From Styela clava (Eukaryota; Chordata; Ascidiacea; Stolidobranchia; Styelidae), in NCBI RefSeq assembly GCF_964204865.1, contig NC_135250.1, positions 31,859,395-31,923,394 on the forward strand: a stretch of 64,000 bases of DNA, read 5' to 3'. The translations under genes were made by a program, and so were the position numbers. Shown one piece after another: positions 54,061 through 63,859 of this stretch (the first letter of the stretch is position 1; each line of letters opens with the position of its first letter). The notes under the pieces were generated by a model. The model ran no database searches. It saw nothing but the letters and a program-made list of their open reading frames with translations, and was not told the DNA's origin.

Positions 54061-54482
54061 CCAGTAGTTGCGGCAGTATACATAATTGAGGCTACTGTTC
54101 AGATTATTTAACAAAATAAATATATAACTATCACGAGAGAATGCACTGAATAGAGAAAATGGGAGGATAACAAGAAAAAATAAAGAAAAACTTAAAAAGA
54201 ATGCAAATTTGGCAAATGTAAAACTAAAAACAAAGGAAAACGAACAATACGCACAAAATATTCGTAACAAAGCAAATGGCAAGTACACCCTTGCGTACGA
54301 CATCTGTGTCGATATGAGTTTTCAATGGAGTGCACTGAAATTTAGGATAGAAGAGTCATTGACAGATCCACTAAAACTAATATCTGCTCGAAGATACACA
54401 CAGCTAAGCCATTTTATTAGTTGTTCAAATGTGGAAGTTTGTAGGCCTATATCTACGTTGCGATGATAAAATTTACATTAGG

Positions 54483-54612
54483 TAGGATTTACATATTCCC
54501 CCAAGGGAAAGGAAAGCCGATAAGACGGTTTAATCATTGCGAACCACGGTCTCTCGTCCGGTTACCAGTCCATGTCGAGTATGGGATTAGTAAGCCAGTT
54601 ATTTGGACTTGG
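54483..54612 (-). mobile_element. SINE fragment
   Basis: GGATTTACATATTCCCCCAA, AGCCGATAAGACGGTTTAAT and GTATGGGATTAGTAAGCCAG match the reversed tail half. Confidence 0.6.
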
Positions 54613-54619
54613 TTAATAG

Positions 54620-56170
54620 AAACGTTTCATGATACATTAATAGTAATTGCATACTTGGAAAGTATCACGGCGTATAAACTCAGAAGTATCTGATTAATTA
54701 AGTAAAGCCACGCTTCAATTTCGAAAAATCGCTGATGGCGGACAAATAATAATGCTGAAATAATGAAATAAATGTTATGTAGAAATTCTTGTTTTCCATT
54801 AGTAATTCAATTCTTTTGATATGGGAGCACTACATGTCGTTTAGTATTTGCGCGTATTCTATATAATTTAATGATATGGGCAATTAGTCGATTATACTCT
54901 AGTCTAAAGCGCAAATCGATGGTTTTTTCCATCAAGTTCAAAATCTAAGGTTTTAATCCCATGGCAACCATTTCACCCAGACTTCATATGAACTAGCGTA
55001 CAATTACAAATAGCTATTGCTAATAGACACCAAATGACGTCATCGAATTACGTAACATTTAAATTAAGTCACATACCCCCACAACACATTTTGTTGATCG
55101 AAACTATTCTAGGCGCAAATTTATTCAAATGAAAACTTTTTTTAAGCCATCAAATATGGCCGTGTCTAAACCCATCTTTAAAAACATGTTTCTCCTACGT
55201 ACGTTCGGTCGGTGTTTCCGTGTTTTAGTACACCAAAGTAAACAATTCTAAATTTCTCACTGATGTAAAACATGTGTTTCGGGGGCGTCCGCCCCAGTTT
55301 ATCGACCTTATATGTAGTCGAAGTTGCTTCTACTTTTAACAAATTACCAAGCATGGTACATGCATATATCGAAGATAAATCACGAATTATCTGTAATTCC
55401 ATTATGGTCGCGTGCAAATGATAAATGACTGTTTAAAAATTTATAAATTTACAAAAAATTATTTTGAATTTTTTATACAACGGTTTCACATTTTCAATTT
55501 CAAAAAGTTCCTATTTTTGCTTTAGTATCATTATAATCTCACACCGAATCATTATTGCGTTGCTAGCCAGGAAATTCCCAATACCAGAATTCCAACGCAG
55601 CTAGTAGCCAAGGGGAAAGGGGCACACGGTACATTTAGAGTGTGTCTGGGGGAACAAGGACGTTTGTAAAGCGATTTTTTTATGAATTTTTTAGATATCA
55701 GTGGCGTTTTTTATCTGGCTTTGTTCGGAGCAAAAGCTATCGGTGGGCGTCACATTACGATATTACGTCATTATACAACCCCCCACCCCCTCAATTTGGG
55801 CTGCCTACGATCTGACAGGAGTCTGTTCGGTTCAGAATTGCCGGCCTGGATATCACTAGTCCGGGTTTTTTCAAAGTGGACACTCGGCTCCCAGGACGAT
55901 CGAAAAACTTGCGAGTCTTCAAAAAAGAAACCAGGAATTATGAACCCCTGCACTAGGTATGCGCCCGAATGTATTTCATATTTTTGTTACTTTTCTGCAA
56001 GTTTTTAACAGTGTGAGTGCGTAAGTAGAAACCCATGTAAAAGCGTTCGACGTCAGCTTGTACAAGAACAGGGCGCGGTTTTTCATTCAGTTACTTTAGC
56101 TTAGACTAGTTGCGTACTGGTTGCCAGAAATGGAAAGCGGGCGATGAATCGTGGTGCGCTATATAGCAGT
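54620..56170. other. Spacer, no gene recognised
   Basis: Mostly unique AT-rich sequence. Around 55640-55980 a GC-richer patch ends AACCCCTGCACTAGG and may be one end of a hAT MITE; its partner end was not found. Confidence 0.3.
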
Positions 56171-56179
56171 TTTCAGAAA

Positions 56180-56546
56180 TATGGATTTTTTTCGAATCGA
56201 ATCTTGAATACTTGGAAGATATGTAGTGTATTGACTGTTTTATTGTAATGAGTCCTTCAGTCACATAAATAAGTGAAAACACGTATTATCTATCACTCGC
56301 ACAGTTCGCTGAGAGTTCCCACGCAGTGAGAAACATGTTTCATAAATAACTCACTCGGATGAAAAGTCATATGTCAGAGTTGCATTACAAAGATTTGACA
56401 TGAATAAAAAAAAATTAGAGATTCATGTCGATCTGCGGATGAGCAAAAAACAAGATGGCGGCGATTGAAATTTCCGTGTGAACCGATTCGAATAATTTAC
56501 CATTCGATTCAACTCGAATATTCGATTCAAAATGGCCACCCCTAGT
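56180..56546. mobile_element. hAT-type MITE, ATTCGAAT-rich, second copy
   Basis: Shares CTCACTCGGATGAAAAGTCA-type blocks, the CAAGATGGCGGCGATT block and the AATATTCGATTCAAAATGGC end with 10483-10897. The left terminus is worn. Confidence 0.55.
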
Positions 56547-56961
56547 CGCAAACCGAAACTGGGTCGCATGAAGATCTTCTTGGGTCGCTTCTTTTTTCAA
56601 CAAAAACTTAAATGTTAAGGATTTCATTTTCTGGTAAATGTTATTGGATATTTCAAGTGCTGCTTACTAGTAATTTCATATATGGGAAGTATAACTGCGT
56701 AAAAACTTGGCAGCGTCTTGCTGTTTGCACTCAAGTACAGCTTTTCCATTTTGCGGTAATTTTTGAGAAATAAATGTCATATACAAATGGTTTTATGATA
56801 GTAATTTAATTTTGCGGCCATAAAAGCGCTACACGAGTTTATTTGCAAATCTTTTGGTCGCGAGATGTTCCCGAAATTTATTTTGTTTTTAATTTTGTGG
56901 CGCTTAGAACAAACGTTGGGAGCAACTGCGCTATATGACTGCGTCGTATTATAGGCTTATC

Positions 56962-57192
56962 GGTGCTCCCGAAGTATGCGAACCAAGATGGCGGACATCG
57001 GAACGTAACATGGGTAACAGGTTAGGCGATAATTTTTTTCCAATTTTCTTTATTTTAGTCCTATTATCAGTTCGAAGACTAGCCAAGAGCCTCCCGTAGT
57101 ATTTATACCTAAAATTATGGCCTAACCCTAACCTAGTACACATATTACATTCCGATGTCCGCCATCTTGGTTCGCATACTTCGGGAGCCCCT
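56962..57192. mobile_element. YY1-motif MITE, copy 6
   Basis: GGTGCTCCCGAAGTATGCG and the inverse CATACTTCGGGAGCCCC. Flanks GGCTTATC and GGCTCATC match at seven of eight positions. CAAGATGGCGG is intact on both arms. Confidence 0.85.
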
Positions 57193-57606
57193 GGCTCATC
57201 TCCTATTCAGCATAAATTAGAAAATTCTGCATACTTCAGTGCTATTTCACTGTAATTCGAAAAGAAACGTAGTTGAGTCTTCTGATAGAAATGTAGACGT
57301 TGTTATACACGAGAATGGATAAATTAGAGGTCAAGTAAGAGTGAATGCTTGTAATATTAATTGATCCATCACACCAAACTCGCATGTATAAGACCAAACA
57401 TGTGAATTAAAGCAAACTCTACAGATAGACCTGCTGTCCCTTGTAATGTTCTGCTCTGCCCCTAAGGCACTCACCTGGGCCCGACTCTGCGCATATGGCC
57501 GTTGTTCCGACCGTCATGCTAGAAACAAACAAAGGTAACCCCTACAAATAAACCGACCTTGACCCAAACCCATTAATATCAACTAACGAATACACCAGTT
57601 ATAAGG

Positions 57607-57887
57607 GTTGGGAAAATTACGGTTCGGATCCGGCCACCTAAGTACTTCATTAGGACCACTTGTGTCTGCTGGTAGTAAGACTATATTGGATATAAATTTC
57701 CGTTGAAAATATCGATGACAGTCGCGAAATAATGACCCCAATTGTGACATTGTGCTTCTTAGCTCAGCTGTTATAAATAAACTGTTTTTATTCAAAGTTT
57801 TTCTCATTGAGTTTTAAGCCTCCGGTCCAGTAGCCAATTATATCATGCGTAACAACCCACGTAGGAGAGTAACTGCCCACCCCTGGA
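57607..57887. mobile_element. hAT-type MITE (GGCCGGA family)
   Basis: It ends AACTGCCCACCCCTGG and contains GCCTCCGGTCCAGTAGCC and CGGTTCGGATCCGGCC. Related to 15325-15540. Confidence 0.5.
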
Positions 57888-57942
57888 TTAGCTTTTAATA
57901 CTTGCATTACTTTTTTATTAAAAAAAATTTTTTTCCATTTTT

Positions 57943-57944
57943 AG
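57943..57944 (+). other. 3' splice acceptor 23 bases before the esterase-like start
   Basis: AATTTTTTTCCATTTTTAG ends at 57944; the ATG is at 57968. Confidence 0.6.
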
Positions 57945-57967
57945 TGCCTTTTTACAAATAAACGTGT

Positions 57968-60900
57968 ATGATGTTATCTGTTGTTCCGTTTATTATTTTT
58001 CTTACATTGCATACATCATCAGCTCAAGATAACGTCATCGAAACTACGTCAGGACCTATACGTGGCCAGGTAATAAATTATTTTGTTATCGACCGATTAT
58101 AAATCTCATACCTGTCAACTCGGATATCATATCTAATTTTTTTCCCCCCAGAGGTCAGGATTTGCGAACAGAGGCGACATTACTGAATATTTGGGAATCC
58201 CCTACGCTGAACCACCCACCGGAGACAACAGATTTCGGGGCCCGGTTCCAGTCAGGCCGTGGAATCGAACGTTGGACGCGTTTGAGTTCGGCTCAGCTTG
58301 CCTGCAGAATGACCTTGAGCTAAGTACGTCTCTTGTTGGGGCTCAAACCACAGACACGGGTAAGAGGACTTCTTAATATTTTGCTCATTTGTTTACATCT
58401 GGCATGACAAACTACTGCCCGCGGGCCAAATCCGTACCGCTCGGTATTCAGTCTGGCTCGTCTGATGCTGCCACAGCCAAACTAAAAACAAATTTGGATG
58501 TTTTAGCTAAAAAAATAGCTCAAGAAATTTGTTCAAATTTCAAGCAAACCACCTTACGGCGGCGAGAAGTCCAGAAATCCTTTCGCACATAACTATATTC
58601 GCATGGGATAGAACCTGCGAACACACGCAGAGTAATCACAGGTGCGGTGGCGAGCGTATTCCTATCGCTTAGCTCTCCACGCCTTATATTTTATAATTAT
58701 CACGACATTCCAAGATCGTGTTAGCACAAACACCATGGAGCCTAAAGTTTCTATATTTCAGCTTTCTCCGGTATTGTGATGAGTGAAGAAGATTGCCTCT
58801 ACCTTAATATTTATCAGCCGGCTGGTACAGATATGACGTCCACGACAATGTCAACGTCACAAGATAATGTGACGCCACAATCAAATGTGACGTCTCAACC
58901 CAATGTGACGTCCCAACCCAATGTGACGTCAGAAACCAAAGCTGTCATGGTCTTCTTCCACGGAGGCGATTTCGTCAGCGGGTCAGGTAAAGTGAGACCT
59001 AATTCTAAAATAGGGTAGGATTATTTATCCCGGGGGAAAGGAAATTGCATAAAACGTTCTAAATCAGGGGCGGGCAAATACGGCCCACTTGCATCTGTTG
59101 AAATGACGAGTATAGCTTTGAGTAAATTGTTTTTATTTATAGTTTTGTTACTCCCGAAGTATGTAAACCAAGATGGCGGACACCGGAACGTAGTGTGTGT
59201 ACCAGGTACCAGGTTAGGGTTAAACCATAATTTCAGGTACAACTACTACGGGAGTCACTTGGCTAGTCCCTGAACTCGTAATAGAAATAAAATAAGGAAA
59301 ATTAGAATAAAAATATGACCTAATCCTAACCTGGTACACATACTACGTTCCGGTGTCTGCCATCTGGGTTCACATACTTCGTAAGTTACCATAGTTCGAT
59401 TTGCAGTACATGGTGGGTGTGGGATTAGTTAGCCAGTTGTTCGTTTCAGTCGCATAAATTTTGACACTGCTTTCTTCTTTTTTTAGGAATGGCATACAGC
59501 GGATCGGTGCTTGCGTCAGAGCATGACGTCATCGTAGTTACTGTGAACTACCGTCTGGGGGCGCTAGGATTTTTATCAAATGGAAGTGACTCAATGCCAA
59601 GTAATTTTGGACTCATGGACCAGCAGATGGCGCTGAAATGGATCAACGAAAACATTATGGTGAGAGATGACGTGAAGACAAAATTGTATTTGAATCTTCG
59701 GAAACTGGGTTAGATACCGATGCAGATGATCGATCAAATACATAACACGTTTTTATTGGGCACATTAGTGGACATAACGATCCTTGCAATATTATGTTGT
59801 TGTTCTTGTTATTGGACACGTTTACTGGACCAATTGCTTTAAACTTTTTAGTGGTTAAAGATGGAATTTTTCTTCAGAAGGCTATTACTCTTTTTTATTT
59901 CTAAATTTTGTATGAATTCTATGAAGTTTGATATTTCGTCCAAATTTTCGCTGTATTATTTCATCCATGGGAACACTGGCTGTCCGGTTTGATTCTGTAA
60001 ATTCTTGCTACGCGAAACTCGGAAATTTTTTGAGAGTGCCGGTAGCGTAAAAGGTAAGGACTGCATTGCTCTGATTAACGTGTCCACATATTTGAGCATT
60101 GTTCTCTTGTAAGTTTTAATAGTTTTATCACTAATAACAAAATATCTACCACCCTCTAAACTTGGAAACCTTCCCCTCCCATGAACTAAAAATATGGGTA
60201 ATATACTGTATCATTTCAAACTATGACGTCTCCCCTATATCTCTCATTTTCGTCTATTTTTCTAGTTTTTTTATGGAGACCCGGAGCGGATCACGATCTT
60301 CGGCAGCGGCTCAGGAGGGTCGTCCGTTCATCTGCACACGATCATAGAAAGTAGTCGATCTCTCTTCTCCAGGGCGGTTGTTCAGAGCGCAACATATAAT
60401 GATGCGGTCTGGGATAGTTCATCAGCCAAGGAGAACTACGACGGTATGTACTAAAAGAGAAATAAAGTCTCAGGTTCCAATCCCATCACTGCCATGCCAG
60501 ATCAATGCCTAGAAAGGTCTAGGTATGACGTATCATAGTGCCGTGTGGGTCAGATCAACAGCTAAAGAAAACTACGACGATATGTATTGAATAGAGGGTA
60601 CCCCTGAAGCATGCGCACCAAGATGTCGCATAGCCTGAACCCTAACTTGGTACACAACCTCAGTTCAGGTTGTGCGCCATCTTGGTGCGCATACTTCAGG
60701 AGGTCCGAATAAAGATTCAAAGAGAGAATTGCTGGGCTCCTCGCCGTCGTTGGGTGGTTCACGTAACCGCTGGTCGGTTACGGCTTCCTCCACCACCAAG
60801 TACATGCTTCCGAAAACAAACAATATAACTAATCCCATACCCGACTTGGAATGGTAACCGGACGAGAGGCCGTGGTTCGCCATATTGGCTTTCCTTTCCC

Positions 60901-63571
60901 CCGGGATAAATATATAAATCCTATCCTTCTCGCCGCTACAGGATGATTCACGTAACCGCTGGTCGATTGCGGCTTCCTCCATCATGAAGTCCATGCATCA
61001 GAAACAAATAACTAACTAATCCCATGCCCGACATGGACTTGTAAATGGACGAGAGGCCGTCATATGACTAAGTCGTCATATCGGCTCTCCCCCGGGATAA
61101 TAGGAAAATGTTATCCCATCCTTATGATTTTGTTCCAGCATTTCTGGCAATTTTCGGTATTGGCGCAATGAATGACGTAATGAGTTACCTACGTAACGAA
61201 GCAACTGCAGAGGAGATTTTAGCAGCCTCAGAAGAAATTGTAAGTTGCCGTTTCTTATTATTTGCGCTTTGAGTAGTATTTCTATAATACGGCAGCGTTT
61301 GCCAAATTTTTCTTTGTACAGCGTCAAATTATCGAGAGAAAATACTCAAAGCGCGCTTACGCGAAAAAAAAAATTGATGCCTTCAAATAAAATTCAACTT
61401 TGTGATCGTTAATGTGTACTTTATGCATTTTAAAGTTTGCAAACATGTAGACCTAAGGAATAAAGGCAATGTCAACAAAACAACATAATGTCATAACATT
61501 TACATTTATTTAGTTATTTATCTTGAGGGCCTAATAAGCTCTTTGAGCTACGACAAAAATACTCCCGAAGTATGTGAACCAAGATGGCGGACACCGGAAT
61601 GTAGTAGCGTATGTGTACCAGGTTAGGATTAGGACATAATTTTATTCCAATTTTCTCATTTTATCTCCATTACGAGTTCGGGTACTAGCCAAGTGACTAA
61701 CGTGGTTATTGTACCTGGAATTATGGCCTAATCCTAACCTGGTACACACTACGTTCCGGTGTCCGCCATCTTGGTTCACATACTACGGGAGTACCACGAA
61801 AAATGATATGTTTGATACAGAAATATTCGACATTTAAAAAAAAGGTGGCCAGAGTCAGATATTAGGATTCATGTCTCGATTTTTTCTTCCATAAAAGTCA
61901 AAATTGTTTGTCACTCCGTAGTCGGAGCCAGAATTAGATTTATAAAAATCACCGGAGTATCAGTCGGATTCGGATACTAAGTTCTGCGACTTCTAACATC
62001 TTTATATTTTCCAGGGAGTCTGGCAACCGGTAATCAGCAACCTAATACCCGTTCAACCACGAGAGGCGATGAAGAGCGAGACCGTCAACCAGGACCGTTG
62101 TAAGTCGATAACTATTGATATTTTCACACTATCGATCTGAACAAGTCTCTTTGCAGAAGAATGCTAGTAGTTGTTAAACCATCGGCTTGGCTTGACAGTC
62201 ATGCTGGGATCTAAATAAAAACTTGCCATTCCATAGCTTTTACGCGGCATGAAGTCACAGGTTCAAATCTCATAGGATGATAATTATGTACAAGAAGATT
62301 GCTGGACTCCTCACCGCTATAGGCTGGTTCTATACCGACGTACTTATTTCTAACGCACAGCAAAATGCACCTAACATGTGTCTATTAAATATATACGACA
62401 AAATGTGGCCTAGCCCAGGGCTACTTAACTATTTTTACCGAAGATCCGCATACAAAACTTCAAAATTATTTGGGTCCGGCCTTTCCAGAAATTATATTTT
62501 GGCATCCTTTAACGCACACTTCCTCGGCCTGCTAATGATTATTAGCTAATCAAGATTATTATGGCGATTTAGTTCTTTTTATATATATTCAAAACTGTAA
62601 AAGTCATTTTATAAAAGAAAACTTTAAAAGTGGGGCTGATGATTCAAAATAAAGAATTAGGTGCGGTCCAAACCAAATACTCGGAAGATCAGATTCGTAC
62701 CGCGGTCCGCCAGTTGAGTAGCCCTTGCCTAGCCAACAAAAATCACCCCTTTGGCCGGCGACAAGAACTTCAATTTGTGAAAACATATTCGACCATTCAT
62801 CAGATTCAACTACAAAAGTAGGAATCGCAGTTCGTATCAAATGCAATTGTTTATCTTTTATCTCCAAGTTTACAATCGATTTTCTTATCTTTTAACACAG
62901 ATATTGATATGGTGGTCGGTTCCAACAACTTGGACGGCTCACAAATTGCGTCATCAGCCGTGGACGTGGACAGTGAAACGTGGTACTATGACGTTGTACG
63001 TGACGTCACATCTCGTACGTCAGAATTTAATGATTGGGATGAAAGTGACGTTGGAAAAAGAATGAAAGTAGGTTATACCTTGGCGTGTAAAAAACAATAA
63101 AATTCTTCTCTGATAAAATAATTCCTTCTCGACTGGGAAACGCTGCTATAAAGGAGTGCTATCGTCACCTTTTTATGTTTTTCATACTTTGTGGGAGTTG
63201 ACCTCGATGAACGAAAAGTCGTATCGCTCCCTCCTGCCCATGCCAAAACAATTTCAATTGCTGTTGCCATTTTATAGATGACTGTATTTTGGTTGACGAA
63301 AGAATAAAGCTCTCTCTCGCGCGCGCTCTCAAACGCCAATACTACTATATGCGACTCATAATCACGCCTTTCCCAAATAACGCTCCATACAATCAGTCAC
63401 TAATATTCAACAATTGTATTTTGATCATTCAACATATTTCATCCTTTTCAGATGTTCAAACTATTCTACGGCGGTTTCTATGGAGATTTCAACGCTTCGT
63501 TACCTCGGTTGAAGAATGCATTGAGCACGGTGATCTACAGCGACCAACTATACGAGACTTGGGCTCAAGAG
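57968..63571 (+). CDS. Secreted cholinesterase/carboxylesterase-like protein, catalytic Ser replaced (3' end beyond window)
   Basis: Nine exons are visible: 57968-58069, 58152-58359, 58762-58986, 59487-59659, 60266-60443, 61139-61239, 62015-62099, 62901-63067 and 63452-63571. They give 453 residues; the family usually has 530-600, and the last donor at 63572 shows the gene continues. A signal peptide covers about residues 1-19. Type-B esterase hallmarks are [56 protein letters not shown] and [17 protein letters not shown]; both cysteines of the first disulfide loop are kept. The nucleophile elbow, normally GESAG, reads G-S-G-S-G: the catalytic serine position is Gly251 (codon 60308-60310). 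The acid site region reads [10 protein letters not shown] with Asp in place of Glu. It is probably not a hydrolase; non-catalytic relatives (neuroligins, glutactin, neurotactin) are adhesion proteins. Confidence 0.88.
58540..58690 (-). mobile_element. SINE head fragment in intron 2 of the esterase-like gene
   Basis: CGGCGGCGAGAAGTCCAGAA, GTGGCGAGCGTATTCCTATC and CGCTTAGC match the reversed SINE body and head. The B-box segment reads ATGGGATAGAACCTGCG, one change from the consensus GGATTCGAACC region. Confidence 0.6.
58858..58935 (+). repeat. Coding minisatellite in exon 3 of the esterase-like gene
   Basis: About four copies of an 18-base unit containing AATGTGACGTC. It encodes repeats of the type NVTSQP, each with an N-x-T glycosylation sequon. 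It lies between the YLNIYQP and VFFHGG motifs, a surface loop position in the family fold. Confidence 0.8.
59015..59460 (-). mobile_element. SINE split by a MITE, intron 3 of the esterase-like gene
   Basis: ATTTATCCCGGGGGAAAGG at 59023 and GGGATTAGTTAGCCAGTTGT at about 59420 are reversed SINE pieces on either side of other inserted DNA, including the MITE at 59147. Confidence 0.45.
59147..59394. mobile_element. YY1-motif MITE, TACTCCCGAAG variant
   Basis: TTACTCCCGAAGTATGTAAA and, inverted, CACATACTTCGTAAGTTAC. CCAAGATGGCGGACACCGG is on the left; the right arm has a changed motif (CCATCTGGG). Confidence 0.7.
60532..60590 (+). pseudogene. Decayed duplicate of the exon 5 end in intron 5
   Basis: The stretch GAAAACTACGACGATATGTA repeats the exon 5 donor region GAGAACTACGACGGTATGTA (60431-60450), about 131 bases downstream. 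Similarity extends to both sides, roughly 80 percent over 55 bases. In the duplicate the donor GT has become AT, so it cannot act as a splice donor. Confidence 0.6.
60593..60708. mobile_element. YY1-type MITE, short C variant
   Basis: Arms GCATGCGCACCAAGATGTCG and, inverted, GCGCCATCTTGGTGCGCATA, with almost no core. It lies in intron 5 of the esterase-like gene. Confidence 0.65.
60715..61115 (+). mobile_element. Two SINE copies in tandem, intron 5 of the esterase-like gene
   Basis: The first (60725-60925) has ATTGCTGGGCTCCTCGCCGT and CCGCTGGTCGGTTACGGCTT and a good tail, GGGATAAATATATAAATCC. The second (60926-61115) repeats the body and tail. Neither has the tRNA head. Confidence 0.7.
61559..61794. 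mobile_element. YY1-motif MITE, TACTCCCGAAG variant
   Basis: TACTCCCGAAGTATGTGAAC and, inverted, GTTCACATACTACGGGAGTA. CAAGATGGCGG is intact on both arms. Intron 6 of the esterase-like gene. Confidence 0.78.
62228..62340 (+). mobile_element. SINE fragment
   Basis: CAGGTTCAAATCTCATAGGA is a B-box-bearing head piece, followed by GATTGCTGGACTCCTCACCG. The rest is lost. Intron 7 of the esterase-like gene. Confidence 0.55.
62416..62726. mobile_element. hAT-type MITE, CAGGGCTACTTAACT ends
   Basis: CAGGGCTACTTAACT and AGTTGAGTAGCCCT are inverted ends. A perfect 8-base duplication, GCCTAGCC, lies at 62408-62415 and 62727-62734. Sister of 13252-13572. Confidence 0.85.
63120..63330 (+). mobile_element. 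LINE 3' end with CT/CG tail
   Basis: GTCGTATCGCTCCCTCCTGC, then GGTTGACGAAAGAATAAAG and a CTCTCTCTCGCGCGCGCTC tail. Same family as 21010-21165. Intron 8 of the esterase-like gene. Confidence 0.6.
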
Positions 63572-63859
63572 GTATTTGTGTTAAAACTGTTGTGCACAAA
63601 GCAGTGCTGTGTCAATGGTATTTGACCTTTAACCCCAACGTTGTTCTATAACAGTGGTTCCCTTTTAAGGCTCGTGGCTAGGACTGGATATAGGACAGAT
63701 ATTCCCTTGTGTATGACTTTTTTTATTGTGATTCATAAATGTCAATGATGGAATACAATTGATTTTGTTTTATATCATTTCTTCAACTTCGAATCAATTG
63801 AAAAACGAGTTCGGCTCCCGCATCTGCGTTGAACATTTTTGACTTAAACTCCGAGAAAG

